From positions 1-57,592 of the forward strand of contig CAJYJO010000045.1 of NCBI GenBank assembly GCA_913774845.1: a DNA stretch of 57,592 nucleotides. The letters run 5' to 3'. Shown here piece by piece: positions 1 to 10,808 of the stretch. Under the pieces are notes generated by a model. That model was not told the DNA's origin. It was given only the letters and a program-made list of their open reading frames with translations, and ran no database searches. Every line of letters begins with the position of its first letter. The stretch's first letter is position 1. Source of the stretch: an uncultured Microbacterium sp. GTDB taxonomy: Bacteria; Actinomycetota; Actinomycetes; Actinomycetales; Microbacteriaceae. The position numbers and the translations under genes are program-made.

Positions 1-86
1 ACGAAAACCGTGAGGAACGGCAGGCTCGCGACGAGCGCCGACGTCACGATGCTGGCGCCGATCGGCGCGAGTTCGGGGGTGTACAT
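1..86 (-). CDS. lctP: L-lactate permease, N-terminal fragment
   Basis: Only the first 28 codons are inside the window. The reverse strand reads ATG at 86 after a good ribosome site (GAAGGAAGG), and the peptide begins MYTPELAPIGASIVTSALV, which resembles the start of actinobacterial LctP-type lactate permeases: a short extracytoplasmic lead followed by a first membrane helix. The family imports lactate with protons. Divergent from it lies a FadR-type regulator of the LldR kind, and the PEP synthase genes follow, which fits lactate use as carbon source. The assignment rests on a short N-terminus plus context, so another permease is possible. Confidence 0.65.
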   Translation of the reverse strand, partial: MYTPELAPIGASIVTSALVASLPFLTVF

Positions 87-119
87 GCGGGCCTTCCTTC
101 GAACGTCGTTGTTGCGAAG

Positions 120-144
120 CGTCCGACCATTCAGAGGTCAGACC
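120..144. promoter_or_regulatory. FadR/LldR-type operator pair between permease and regulator
   Basis: GGTCAGACC at 136-144 is a near-palindrome of the GGTC-N-GACC type bound by FadR-subfamily GntR regulators. A related half-perfect copy, CGTCCGACC, is at 120-128. The 14-mer TCAGAGGTCAGACC (131-144) recurs, inverted, at 4387-4400 upstream of ppsR. Placement between the divergent permease and regulator genes suggests autoregulation and control of lactate uptake; this is inference. Confidence 0.6.
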
Positions 145-207
145 GCTAACGCACGGTAACGGCTCGACCGGTACGCTGTCAACACTCTCTTCCGAAGGCG
201 GCAGCGC

Positions 208-957
208 ATGGCATCCCCCTCTCCCTCCGACGAGGCCGCGGACGGCCTCTGGCTCCCCGTCAAAAGGGCGCGCGCGCACGAGCTCGTCATCGAGGTGATC
301 GAGGACCGGATCCTCTCGGGAGCACTCAAGGTGGGCGATGCCCTGCCCCCGGAGCGGGAGCTGGCCGCCAGTCTCGAAGTGAGTCGCGCGGGCGTTCGCG
401 AAGCGGTGCGCGTCCTCGAGAGCCAGGGCGTCCTGCGCTCGCAGCCGGGTGCCGGCGCCGCCGCCGGCACCTTCGTCGCCGCGCTGCCGCGCGAGGCGCT
501 CAGCCGCTTCCTGCGTCTGCACGTCGCCCTCTCGAACTTCACCGTGCAGGACGTCACCGAGGCGCGCGTCGTGCTGGAGCGCGCGAGCGCTGCGTCGGCC
601 GCCGCTCAGCTCGACGAGTCCGGACGTGCGCGCATCGCCGAGGCGCTCGCCGCGGGCGATGCCGCGATCGGTGACCGGCAGGCGTTCAACGAGGCGGACA
701 CCCGCTTCCACCTCGCGATCGCGGATGCATCGGGCAGCAGCCTGTCCGCCGCCCTGACCGGCGCCATCCGCGAGGCCGTGCGCGTGCCGCTGCTGCACGC
801 GATCGAGCGCAACGCCGCATGGGGAGACCAGTCGGCGCTGCTGCAGAAGGAGCATCGCGCGATCTTCGACGCCATCGTGGCGCGAGACGGCGATCGGGCC
901 GCCGCCGCGACCGAGGCCCACATCCGCCGGGCGTCATCGGTTCTCTTCGTCGACTGA
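208..957 (+). CDS. lldR: FadR-subfamily GntR transcriptional regulator, LldR-like
   Basis: A 249-residue regulator. The N-terminal winged helix-turn-helix (about residues 20-90) contains LPPERELAASLEVSRAGVRE, the GntR signature. The C-terminal all-helical FCD effector domain (about 105-240) keeps the metal/ligand residues in DTRFHLAIADAS, KEHRAIFDAI and TEAHIRR. The start ATG at 208 follows GAAGGCGG. It is divergent from the lactate permease with GGTCAGACC-type sites between them, so lactate-responsive control (LldR) is the best guess. Any other FadR-type effector (gluconate, pyruvate, fatty acyl) cannot be excluded from sequence alone. It converges on ppsA over a strong shared hairpin. Confidence 0.8.
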   Translation: MASPSPSDEAADGLWLPVKRARAHELVIEVIEDRILSGALKVGDALPPERELAASLEVSRAGVREAVRVLESQGVLRSQPGAGAAAGTFVAALPREALSRFLRLHVALSNFTVQDVTEARVVLERASAASAAAQLDESGRARIAEALAAGDAAIGDRQAFNEADTRFHLAIADASGSSLSAALTGAIREAVRVPLLHAIERNAAWGDQSALLQKEHRAIFDAIVARDGDRAAAATEAHIRRASSVLFVD

Positions 958-994
958 ACGTCGGCCGGGCCGGTGGGGGCGACCCGGCCGACGT
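958..994. terminator. bidirectional hairpin between lldR and ppsA
   Basis: A 12-bp perfect stem (ACGTCGGCCGGG at 958-969 with CCCGGCCGACGT at 983-994) with a 13-nt loop fills the 42-bp gap between two convergent genes. No T-run follows, as is common for GC-rich actinobacterial terminators. Confidence 0.7.
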
Positions 995-999
995 CGGCC

Positions 1000-3413
<2,414 letters not shown>

Positions 3414-3417
<4 letters not shown>

Positions 3418-4295
3418 GTGAGGGGCCTTTCGTTCGGTCGGTCCCGCAGCGTCATCGACTGCAGGATCACGGCGGACATCTCCTCGACGCTCCGGGTCGC
3501 GGAGCTGAGGAAGGGAATGCGGTTGCGGCGGTAGAGGTCTTCGGCGCGGCGGATCTCGAGGGTGCACTGCGCGAGGCTGGCGTAGGTGGAGTTCGGACGG
3601 CGCTCGTGCCGCACCTGGCTGAGACGCAGGGCGGTGGTGGTGAGCCCGAAGCACCGCTCGGCGTGCGGGGCGACGGTCGGCGGCAGGGCGTCGGTGGGGA
3701 AGTCGTCGTCGGTCAGCGGATAGTTCGCCACCAGCAGTCCGTAGTGCAGGGCGAGGTACATGGTGGTCGGCGTCTTGCCGCACCGAGACGGCGCCACGAT
3801 GATGACATCGGCGCTGTCGAGGGCGCGGCGACTCTGCCCGTCGTCGTGCTCGATCGCGAACTCGACCGCGCGCATACGGGCGAAGTATTGCTCGAGGTCG
3901 CCCAGGCCGTGATACTGCCCGGCGCGCGTCTCGGCGGCCGTGTCGAGGGCGGTCTCGAGCTCGGTGAGGTGGCCGGCGAGCAGATCGATGACCACCGCGG
4001 CGCCCTCGGCGAGGCGTCGACGGATGCCGGCGTCCTTGATCGTGGCGAAGACGATGGGCCCCTCGCCCGTCCGGGCGGTCTTCCGAAGCGATTCGATCAC
4101 CGCCTCGACCGGGGTCACCGTTCCGACGAACGGCACCGTGCGCCGCTCGAAGGCTGTGCCGGGGAAGTTGGCCAGCAGGGCACTGCCGAGGGTCTCAGCG
4201 GTGATGCCCGTGCTGTCCGAGACGAAGAACACCGCGCGCCGGGGGCCCGGCAGAGCGGAAGCGCTCGCGGGGAACGAAGGGGAAGAACCGGCCAT
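3414..4295 (-). CDS. ppsR: PEP synthase regulatory protein (ADP-dependent kinase/phosphorylase)
   Basis: A 293-residue member of the DUF299 family. It inactivates PEP synthase by ADP-dependent phosphorylation of the Thr beside the catalytic His and reactivates it by phosphate-dependent removal. The N-terminus [16 protein letters not shown] is the family hallmark; the P-loop-like [15 protein letters not shown] is near residue 175; the C-terminus has the [13 protein letters not shown] segment. The stop codon overlaps the ppsA start, placing modifier and target in one transcription unit. The start ATG at 4295 lacks a ribosome site but lies six bases after TAGCGT (-10 like), which fits a leaderless mRNA. 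An operator-like site lies about 90 bp upstream. Confidence 0.93.
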
Positions 4296-4301
4296 GACCC
4301 G

Positions 4302-4307
4302 ACGCTA
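4302..4307 (-). promoter_or_regulatory. -10 box for leaderless ppsR transcript
   Basis: TAGCGT on the minus strand is followed by exactly six bases and the ppsR ATG. The same spacing occurs before hisC, the E1alpha gene and the GntR gene at 33611. Confidence 0.45.
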
Positions 4308-4386
4308 GGGGGTCGGCAGGCGAGAATTACGCCGTTCTCCCGCGAAAGAAACGCCGAAAATATCACTTAGGTAAGACCTGTTCAGT

Positions 4387-4400
4387 GGTCTGACCTCTGA
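4387..4400 (-). promoter_or_regulatory. FadR/LldR-type operator upstream of ppsR-ppsA
   Basis: On the minus strand this reads TCAGAGGTCAGACC, identical over 14 bases to 131-144 upstream of the lactate permease. The core GGTCAGACC is an interrupted palindrome. It suggests one regulator co-controls lactate uptake and PEP synthase. Confidence 0.55.
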
Positions 4401-4498
4401 CTGCCTCTGTCGTTCGCCCCTCGTTACCCGGACGGATGTCCGGCGTCGGGCGGGCGGCCACTCACTCCGACGACAGTGCACAGGGGAGGTGGTGTCTC

Positions 4499-4849
4499 GT
4501 GTCCGTCGCGGTGGTCATGGCAGTCGTGCTCGCTCTCGCACCCTCGGCGATTCCCCCCGACGACGCATCCGACGCGCAGACCATCGTCGTCACCGTTCCG
4601 GGGCGCACGGCGTCGCCGACCCCCACCGCGAGCCCCTCGCGGACGACCGTCGCCCCGTCGCCTCCCGTGACCCCGACGCCGGAGGCCACCACCCCGACGC
4701 TTTCGTCGACCCCCGCCCGCCCGCCCGCCGCCGGCTCCCTCGCCGTCACCGGAGTCGACCCCACCGTGCTCGTCGCCGCGGCGGGCGCCGGAGTCGCCGC
4801 AGCGGGGCTGGGGATCGTCGCCGTGCGCCGCCGTCGTCGCCGCGCCTGA
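4499..4849 (+). CDS. small LAXTG-anchored surface protein, function unknown
   Basis: A 116-residue protein if GTG at 4499 is used. That start sits nine bases after GGGGAGG and opens directly into a signal-peptide helix (SVAVVMAVVLALA); an in-frame ATG at 4436 would add 21 hydrophilic residues and has no ribosome site. The middle is a Thr/Pro/Ser-rich stalk (about 30-75). The end has LAVTG at about residue 81, a hydrophobic helix, and a tail of arginines: a complete sortase E-type sorting signal. There is no recognisable functional domain, so the exposed part is only about 50 residues, a cell-wall stalk. It converges on the lipoprotein gene that follows. Confidence 0.65.
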   Translation: MSVAVVMAVVLALAPSAIPPDDASDAQTIVVTVPGRTASPTPTASPSRTTVAPSPPVTPTPEATTPTLSSTPARPPAAGSLAVTGVDPTVLVAAAGAGVAAAGLGIVAVRRRRRRA

Positions 4850-4955
4850 CGATCGCCGCCGCGGCGCCTGACGCTGCCGCGCGCGTACCCGCCGCACCTG
4901 TCGCCCTCGCGCTCCCGCGCGCGTTCCCGCCGCGCCGGGCACCCGGCATCCTGGA

Positions 4956-5612
4956 TCAGTCGATCCAGAGCACCACGCCGCGCGGCCCCGTGAGTACCGC
5001 CGCCACCCCCGCCCGCACCGCGGCCCCCGTGCGCTCGGGCGTGAAGGTCGCGGGGTCGTAGGCGGCCGCGCTGCCCAGACCCTCGCCGCGGTAGGCGGCG
5101 CCGGTCCAATCGGCGGCGGTGACGTTCTCGGTCGGCTCGGCGAGCTCGGCGCCGACGATGAGGAACTGCCGGTCGAGGTGGTTCGCGGTCACCGTCGCCA
5201 GCGGGTCGACGAGGGCGTCTCCCGCGCTGATGATGAGGTCGGGGTTGAGCTCCATCGCGCGGACGGCGCCGTCGATCATGTCGTCATCGGCGTGCACGAT
5301 CCGCAGATCCGCGTGGGTCTCCTCGGCCCAGTCCTGCACCGCGGCGACGAGCGCCGCGGTCGGGGCGTCGTCGCCCACGGTGAGCAGCACGACCCGGTAG
5401 CCGGCGGGCGCGCTCACGCTGTTCCATGAACCCGGGGCGGGCGCGTACGTCGACTCGGGGGCGGGCGCCGGGGCGGGGGAGAAGCCCGCGGACGGAGTGC
5501 CGACCGCCTCGGGAGCGGGACGCATCGTCGACCAGCCCTCGGCGCTCGTGCATCCGGCCAGGAGCATCACCACCGCTGTCGCCGCCACCGCGGTAAGGAC
5601 CCGTCGTTTCAC
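4956..5612 (-). CDS. secreted lipoprotein resembling BMP/periplasmic-binding fold
   Basis: A 218-residue protein from GTG at 5612, which opens VKRRVLTAV; ATG codons further upstream would add 35 residues unlike a signal peptide. The lipobox is LLAGC near residue 20, so the mature protein is lipid-anchored outside the membrane. After a Pro/Ala-rich linker (to about 65) comes an alternating beta/alpha region with YRVVLLTVGDD, DLRIVHADDD and NPDLIISAGDALVD, like one lobe of BMP-type binding proteins. It is much shorter than a full binding protein (~330), so it may be a one-lobe or degenerate member. It is divergent from the HupE-like gene. The ligand is unknown. Confidence 0.6.
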   Translation of the reverse strand: MKRRVLTAVAATAVVMLLAGCTSAEGWSTMRPAPEAVGTPSAGFSPAPAPAPESTYAPAPGSWNSVSAPAGYRVVLLTVGDDAPTAALVAAVQDWAEETHADLRIVHADDDMIDGAVRAMELNPDLIISAGDALVDPLATVTANHLDRQFLIVGAELAEPTENVTAADWTGAAYRGEGLGSAAAYDPATFTPERTGAAVRAGVAAVLTGPRGVVLWID

Positions 5613-5737
5613 CCCCTCACCCTGGACGGTGCAGGTGACCCGGAGGAGAACGCCGCCCGCACGTTTCGTTTCCGTTCGCCCCACCGCGGGCAGGCGTTCA
5701 CGAGCGGGGCGCACCATCTCATCCCGGAAAGGTGCAC

Positions 5738-6955
5738 ATGTCTGTCTTCATTCGACGCGTTCTCTCGCGCGTCCTGCTCGTGGCCGCGGGGATCGCGGCG
5801 GTGCTGTCGCTCGCGACGCCGGCCTCGGCCCACGGCCTCCTGTCGGTCGTCTACGCGAATCTCGAGAGCGGCGGCACCGGTGTCGTACGCGCCGAGCTGC
5901 AGCTCGAGTACGACCTGCTCGTCGTCTCGGCCGCCGACGCCGAGAAGGACGACCCGCTCTACCGGGCGGGGATGGCCGCGTTCGAGGACGGCGATGCCAG
6001 CGCGCAGGCGGCGGTGCTGACCGCGCACCGCGACACGATCGCCCGCTACGTCACCGATCGCTTCCGCATCACGGCGGCCGGGGCCGCGTGCACCGCGCGC
6101 ATGGACGACGACATCTCGATGACTCAGCAGGACGGCGTGCCCTACGCCGTGGTCACGCTGGAGGACGCCTGCCCGCCGTCGGAGAACGGCCATGAGGTCA
6201 CGGCATCGCTGTTCCCCGACGCGGAGGGCTTCGTCACCGACACCAAGACGATCCTCACGTACGCCCTGGATCTGCACGAGGGCAGCACGGTCCTGGATGC
6301 CGAGCACCCGTCGTTCACGACCGCTCAGACGACGCTGGAGCGCTTCTGGGAGTTCTTCCGCCTCGGCGCCGAGCACCTGCTGACCGGGATCGATCACATC
6401 CTGTTCCTGCTCGCGCTCATCGTCGGCTCGCGGCGTCTGCGCGAGATCGTGATCGCGGCGACGACGTTCACGATCGCGCACTCGGTGACCTTCATCCTCG
6501 CCGCGACCGGGGTGATCGCGGCTCCGCCCGAGGTGGTCGAGCCGACCATCGCCCTCTCGATCGCGGTGGTGGCGGCCTGGTATCTCTGGCGTCTGTTCCG
6601 TCGCGACCGGGCCGGCCAGGACCTTTCGCAGGCCCACGGGTTCCTGCGTCTCGACCGCGCCGGCTGGCTGCGCGTCGCCGTCGTGTTCGTCTTCGGTCTC
6701 GTGCACGGTCTCGGCTTCGCCTCGGCGCTCGGGATCGACGAACCCTGGTCGTGGACGCTGCTGTGGTCGCTGCTGGTGTTCAACGTGGGCATCGAGGCCG
6801 TGCAGATCGGCATCATCGTGATCGTCTTCCCCCTGCTGGTGCTGCTGCGCCGGCGGGCGCCGCGCGTGGGCATGTGGGTGAGCGCGGCGATCGCGGTGGT
6901 CGTCACCGTCGCGGGCCTGGTGTGGTTCGTGCAGCGCATCCTCGGCATCGAGTGA
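5738..6955 (+). CDS. HupE/UreJ-type membrane protein with secreted N-terminal domain
   Basis: A 405-residue protein starting at ATG 5738, five bases after GGAAAGG. A signal peptide (about 1-32, cleaving near SASA-HG) precedes an extracytoplasmic domain of roughly 170 residues. The C-terminal half has about six membrane helices with the HupE/UreJ hallmarks: LTGIDHILFLLALI, TIAHSVTFILA, LVHGLGFASALG and FNVGIEAVQ. The conserved His and Asp residues within helices are those thought to handle a transition metal such as nickel; the true substrate in this group is not established. No hydrogenase or urease genes lie nearby, so a general metal-related role is an inference. The next gene is a metallophosphatase on the same strand 131 bp away. 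Confidence 0.75.
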   Translation: MSVFIRRVLSRVLLVAAGIAAVLSLATPASAHGLLSVVYANLESGGTGVVRAELQLEYDLLVVSAADAEKDDPLYRAGMAAFEDGDASAQAAVLTAHRDTIARYVTDRFRITAAGAACTARMDDDISMTQQDGVPYAVVTLEDACPPSENGHEVTASLFPDAEGFVTDTKTILTYALDLHEGSTVLDAEHPSFTTAQTTLERFWEFFRLGAEHLLTGIDHILFLLALIVGSRRLREIVIAATTFTIAHSVTFILAATGVIAAPPEVVEPTIALSIAVVAAWYLWRLFRRDRAGQDLSQAHGFLRLDRAGWLRVAVVFVFGLVHGLGFASALGIDEPWSWTLLWSLLVFNVGIEAVQIGIIVIVFPLLVLLRRRAPRVGMWVSAAIAVVVTVAGLVWFVQRILGIE

Positions 6956-7086
6956 CGGGTGTTGGCGCAGCCGATACGTGTGCTGAGTCAACAATTCACT
7001 CGGACGACACCCGGCGGGCGGAGCGTGGGATGCGCTCGCCATCGGTGAGTGCGCACCAGAGACCCCCTCGAAAGAAACGGACAACC

Positions 7087-9078
7087 ATGTTCCTCACCGC
7101 ATCGACGTCGCACGGGACGCGCACGCGTCGCCGTGTCTCGTGGATCGCAACCGCCGCGGTCGGCGCCTCCCTCGTCCTCACGGGCGTGGCGAGCGTCCCG
7201 GCGGCGATGGCCGACACCACGGCCACCCTCACCGGCGTCATCCTCGGCGTCGGTGCCGACCAGTCGCAGCGCATCGTGACCTGGTACTCCTCGGCCGACA
7301 CCGCCCAGACGGTGCAGCTCGCCCCCACCTCGGCACTGACGGGCGGCCAGTTCCCGGCGTCGGCGACGACCTTCTCGGCATCCGGAACGGCGAACATCGC
7401 CTCGAGCGGCGGCTTCAACCGTCACGCCACGATCACGGGCCTCAGCGAGAACACGGCGTACTCGTACCGCGTCGGCTCCGACGGCAACTGGTCGAACACC
7501 TACACCTTCAAGACGCAGTCGTTCGAGGGCGACTACGACTTCCTCTTCTTCGGCGACCCGCAGATCGGTTCGTCGGGCGACATCGCGAAGGACCAGGCCG
7601 GCTGGCAGGACACGATGAACGTCGCCGTCTCGGCCAACCCGAACGCCGAGATGCTCGTCTCGGGCGGCGACCAGGTCGACTCCGCGAACCGCGAGGACCA
7701 GTGGAACGCCTTCCTCGCCCCCGATGCGCTGCGCCAGATCCCGTGGGCGGCCACCATCGGAAACCACGACGTGGGCGGCAAGGCCTACGAGCAGCACCTC
7801 TACACCCCCAACACCGACCGCTCCGGCGCCTACTACCGCAAGGGCTCGGGCAGCCTCGGCACCGAGTCGGGCGGTGACTACTGGTTCATCTACAAGGACG
7901 TGCTGTACATCGATCTGAACAGCAACAGCTACGCCACCTCGCAGGGCGGCGGCGGCGACGCCGCGCACATCTCGTACGTCACCGACGTCGTCGACAAGCA
8001 TGGGGCGGATGCCAAGTACACGGTGCTCGTGTACCACCACGCGATCTACTCCCCGGCGGATCACGCGAAGGACTCCGACAACAAGGTCCGTCGCACCGAC
8101 TTCCCGACGGCGTTCTCGAAGCTCGGCGTCGACCTGGTGCTCCAGGGCCACGACCACAGCTACTCGCGCTCGTACGAGATCAAGAACGGCGCCAAGGCGA
8201 ACGCCGACGAGAAGCCCGGCCAGGACGAGGTCTTCGAGGGCCCCGGCGGCGTCGTCTACGTCACCGCCAACACGGCATCCGGATCGAAGTACTACGACAT
8301 CACCGCTCCCGACAACAGCGGCACCAGCGGAGCCGGGAACGGCGCCGACCCGCTCAACCCGGCGAACTACTGGTACAACTCCGTGCAGAACCAGGAGCAC
8401 GTGCGCTCGTACGTCAAGGTGCAGGTCAAGAAGGATCAGCTGATCGTCCAGAACATCCGCTCCGGAACCTGCGACGCGCCTAACGCGGCCGTCGAGCTGA
8501 AGAAGGTTCTGTGGTGCGGCCCCGAGAACGGCTCGAAGCCGGCCGAGGCCGTGGGCACGATCCAGGACGAGGTCACCATCCACCCCAACCACGGCGACGG
8601 CCAGGACATCCAGGTGGACGTCCCCAGCGGCGCCCCCGGTGAGTTCGGCTGGACGATCAACGGCCACAACGGCCTGGTCGACATGGGGACCGCGCAGGAG
8701 AAGAACCTGCAGTACTTCGAGGCCATCGGTCAGATCAACCCGATCACCGTCACCGACACCCGCGCGAGCAAGTCGCCGTGGTCGGTCTCGGCGTCGGTGA
8801 GCGACTTCGTCGACGACGGAAAGACCTTCAAGGGGTCGTTCCTCGGCTGGGCGCCGAAGGTCGTCACCCCGGGTGCCGGTGCCGTCGCGGGTGCCGCGGT
8901 GAACTCGGGCTACGACGGCGGCGACGGTCTGTCGGTCTCGCGTCTGCTCGGCTCGGCTCCCACCGGTCACGATCGCAGCGCCGGAGTCGTCGGCGCCGAC
9001 CTCGACCTGAAGATCCCCAACACCATCGACAAGGGAAGCTACCGCGCGACCCTGACCCTCACCGCCCTGGCCGGCTGA
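7087..9078 (+). CDS. secreted purple-acid-type metallophosphatase with WxL-like C-terminal domain
   Basis: A 663-residue secreted protein. Signal peptide 1 to about 42 (VPAAMA-DTT). Residues ~44-150 form the FN3-like N-terminal domain of purple acid phosphatases. The catalytic metallophosphoesterase domain (~155-460) has the full dinuclear metal set: FFGDPQIG, SGGDQVDS, GNHDVGG, VYHHAIY and LQGHDHSYSRS. Residues ~505-663 look like a WxL-type wall-binding domain: a PWSVSASVSDF motif, a glycine-rich middle and the closing KGSYRATLTLTAL strand. It probably releases phosphate from organic esters at the cell surface. The DUF916-like gene directly downstream supports WxL-style attachment. The ribosome site is weak (GAAAGAAACGGA). 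Confidence 0.85.
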   Translation: MFLTASTSHGTRTRRRVSWIATAAVGASLVLTGVASVPAAMADTTATLTGVILGVGADQSQRIVTWYSSADTAQTVQLAPTSALTGGQFPASATTFSASGTANIASSGGFNRHATITGLSENTAYSYRVGSDGNWSNTYTFKTQSFEGDYDFLFFGDPQIGSSGDIAKDQAGWQDTMNVAVSANPNAEMLVSGGDQVDSANREDQWNAFLAPDALRQIPWAATIGNHDVGGKAYEQHLYTPNTDRSGAYYRKGSGSLGTESGGDYWFIYKDVLYIDLNSNSYATSQGGGGDAAHISYVTDVVDKHGADAKYTVLVYHHAIYSPADHAKDSDNKVRRTDFPTAFSKLGVDLVLQGHDHSYSRSYEIKNGAKANADEKPGQDEVFEGPGGVVYVTANTASGSKYYDITAPDNSGTSGAGNGADPLNPANYWYNSVQNQEHVRSYVKVQVKKDQLIVQNIRSGTCDAPNAAVELKKVLWCGPENGSKPAEAVGTIQDEVTIHPNHGDGQDIQVDVPSGAPGEFGWTINGHNGLVDMGTAQEKNLQYFEAIGQINPITVTDTRASKSPWSVSASVSDFVDDGKTFKGSFLGWAPKVVTPGAGAVAGAAVNSGYDGGDGLSVSRLLGSAPTGHDRSAGVVGADLDLKIPNTIDKGSYRATLTLTALAG

Positions 9079-9090
9079 CCAGAGCGAACA

Positions 9091-9123
9091 GCGCCGGCGG
9101 GGAGCGTGTCTCCCCGCCGGCGC
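9091..9123 (+). terminator. strong hairpin between phosphatase and DUF916 genes
   Basis: A 13-bp perfect stem (GCGCCGGCGGGGA / TCCCCGCCGGCGC) with a 7-nt loop lies in the 64-bp gap between two same-strand genes. It could terminate or attenuate readthrough so the membrane partner is made in smaller amounts than the phosphatase, or protect the upstream mRNA 3' end. Confidence 0.6.
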
Positions 9124-9142
9124 CCGTCCCGAAGGACCCCCC

Positions 9143-10204
9143 ATGATTCGACTGCTCTCCCTCCCGCGGACCGCCGGTCTCGTTCTCGCCACCGCGCTGG
9201 TCGCCGCGGGCGCGCTGAGCGCGAGCCCCGCCCTCGCCGCGACCGACGACGTGACCTGGACCGTGCGCACCGCCTCGAACGCCCTCGGCGCCGATCGCAC
9301 GAACTACAGCTACGCGCTGAACCCCGGCGCCCACCTCGACGACGCCCTCGTGGTCGCGAACCGCGGGACCGAGGCCGTCGAGCTCGACGTCTACGCGGCC
9401 GACGGGTACACGACCTCGACCGGCGCGCTCGACCTGCGGGTCGCGGCCGAGCAGTCGGTGGGCGTCGGTGCGTGGGTCACCGTGCCGCAGCGCCACGTCA
9501 CCGTCCCCACCGGCCAGACCGTCGAGGTGCCCTTCGCCGTCGACGTGCCCCCGAACGCCACCCCCGGCGACTACGCCGGCGGGGTCGTCACCTCGCTCAC
9601 CGTCGCCGACGCCTCCGCGAACGTCAACGTCGACCGTCGCCTGGGCATCCGCACCGGCATCCGTGTCGGAGGAGACCTCGCCCCGGCGCTCGCCGTCGAC
9701 GACCTGCGGGTGGGGTGGGACGGCGGTTTCTTGCCCTTCCTCTTCGGCGACGCCACCGTCCACTACCGCCTGCACAACACCGGCAACGTCTCGCTCGCGG
9801 CCGAAGAGGCCGACGCGGTCACCGGACCGTTCGGTCTCGCGCGCGTCGAGGCCGCGCCCGACGATGCGGCCCCGATCCTGCTGCCCGGCGAGAGCTGGGA
9901 GCGCGACGTGCGGGTACCGGCGGTGGCGGCGATGGGGGTGCTGATCGCGTCGGTGTCGGCGACCCCGATCGTCACGGATGCCGCGGGCTCGATCTCGACG
10001 CTCGACCCCCTCGAAGTCTCGACCTTCGGGTGGGCGGTGCCGTGGTCGCTGCTGCTCCTGCTCGCGCTGATCGTCGCGGCGGCGGTCTTCGGCCCGCGTC
10101 TGCTGCGCGAACGTCGTCGCCGGGCCCAGCAGGCGGAGGACGCGCGCGTCGCCGCAGCGGTCGAGCGCACCCTCGCCGAGAAGGAGCGTCAGCTGGTCGA
10201 GTGA
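9143..10204 (+). CDS. DUF916/WxL-interacting-type surface protein with C-terminal membrane anchor
   Basis: A 353-residue protein with a signal peptide (~1-32, ALA-ATDD), two beta-sandwich-like regions, one membrane helix (about 296-318, PWSLLLLLALIVAAAVFG) and a basic, helical cytoplasmic tail. The first region has NYSYALNPGAHLDDALVVAN and VPFAVDVPPNATPGDYAGGV, the pattern of DUF916 proteins, known in Firmicutes as WxL-interacting proteins that bind peptidoglycan. It follows the WxL-like phosphatase, so I infer that it anchors or scaffolds that enzyme. The ribosome site is AAGGAC. Confidence 0.75.
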   Translation: MIRLLSLPRTAGLVLATALVAAGALSASPALAATDDVTWTVRTASNALGADRTNYSYALNPGAHLDDALVVANRGTEAVELDVYAADGYTTSTGALDLRVAAEQSVGVGAWVTVPQRHVTVPTGQTVEVPFAVDVPPNATPGDYAGGVVTSLTVADASANVNVDRRLGIRTGIRVGGDLAPALAVDDLRVGWDGGFLPFLFGDATVHYRLHNTGNVSLAAEEADAVTGPFGLARVEAAPDDAAPILLPGESWERDVRVPAVAAMGVLIASVSATPIVTDAAGSISTLDPLEVSTFGWAVPWSLLLLLALIVAAAVFGPRLLRERRRRAQQAEDARVAAAVERTLAEKERQLVE

Positions 10205-10287
10205 CCCGCGGACCCGGCGCCGGCGCGGGACTCGGCGGCGCTGGCGCGCTGCGCGGCGGTGCGGACGGCGTGACCCCGGCGGTCGGC

Positions 10288-10686
10288 TCAGCGGCGCAGG
10301 CGCTGCGCGGCGGTCAGGTCGAGGACGAAGAGGGCGACGCCCTGGATGACGACGGCCGCGCCGTGCCCGCGCGCCGCGTCGGGGCTCAGACGTCCTCCGA
10401 ACGAGGGGGTGCGCACGGCGAGATGCGCGCCGGCGGCGACGTACCCGACGTCGAGGACCGTGTTGATCAGCAGCAGGCGCCGCAGCGGCCGCCGCTTCGG
10501 TGCGGCACCCCGGCGGCCGGCGAGCATCGCCAAGCCGACGTCGACCGCTCCCCACATCGCCGTCTGCGCGCCGAAGGCGCGAGTGCGCGGGAACAGCGCG
10601 AGAGCGCCGCCCACGACGACGGATGCCGTGCCCCACCGCCGCAGTCGGTGCACGAGGGTGCCGGCGACGGTCTTCGCTGATGCCAT
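10288..10686 (-). CDS. small integral membrane protein, unknown
   Basis: 132 residues from ATG at 10686 (MASAKTVAG). It has about four hydrophobic segments: SVVVGGALALF, TAMWGAVDVGLAML, LLINTVLDVGYVAAGAHLAV and AAVVIQGVALFVLDLTAA. I do not recognise a characterised family. An upstream in-frame start at 10797 would overlap the neighbouring promoter and adds non-conserved-looking sequence. It is convergent with the DUF916 gene and divergent from the next membrane protein gene. No functional assignment is offered. Confidence 0.6.
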   Translation of the reverse strand: MASAKTVAGTLVHRLRRWGTASVVVGGALALFPRTRAFGAQTAMWGAVDVGLAMLAGRRGAAPKRRPLRRLLLINTVLDVGYVAAGAHLAVRTPSFGGRLSPDAARGHGAAVVIQGVALFVLDLTAAQRLRR

Positions 10687-10808
10687 GGATCCATGATGCG
10701 GGGCGCCGCGCCCGCGCGCGACTCCCTCGTCGTCGAGGTTCCCCGAGGTCCGCTCAGGTGCCGAGGAATAGACTGGATGCCATCGACACCGTCTCACCGG
10801 GACCCTCC

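Noticed and set aside
3418-3783. N-terminal extension of ppsA (start at 3783)
   Set aside because: It overlaps ppsR completely; PEP synthase homologues begin at the [20 protein letters not shown] segment just after ATG 3417.
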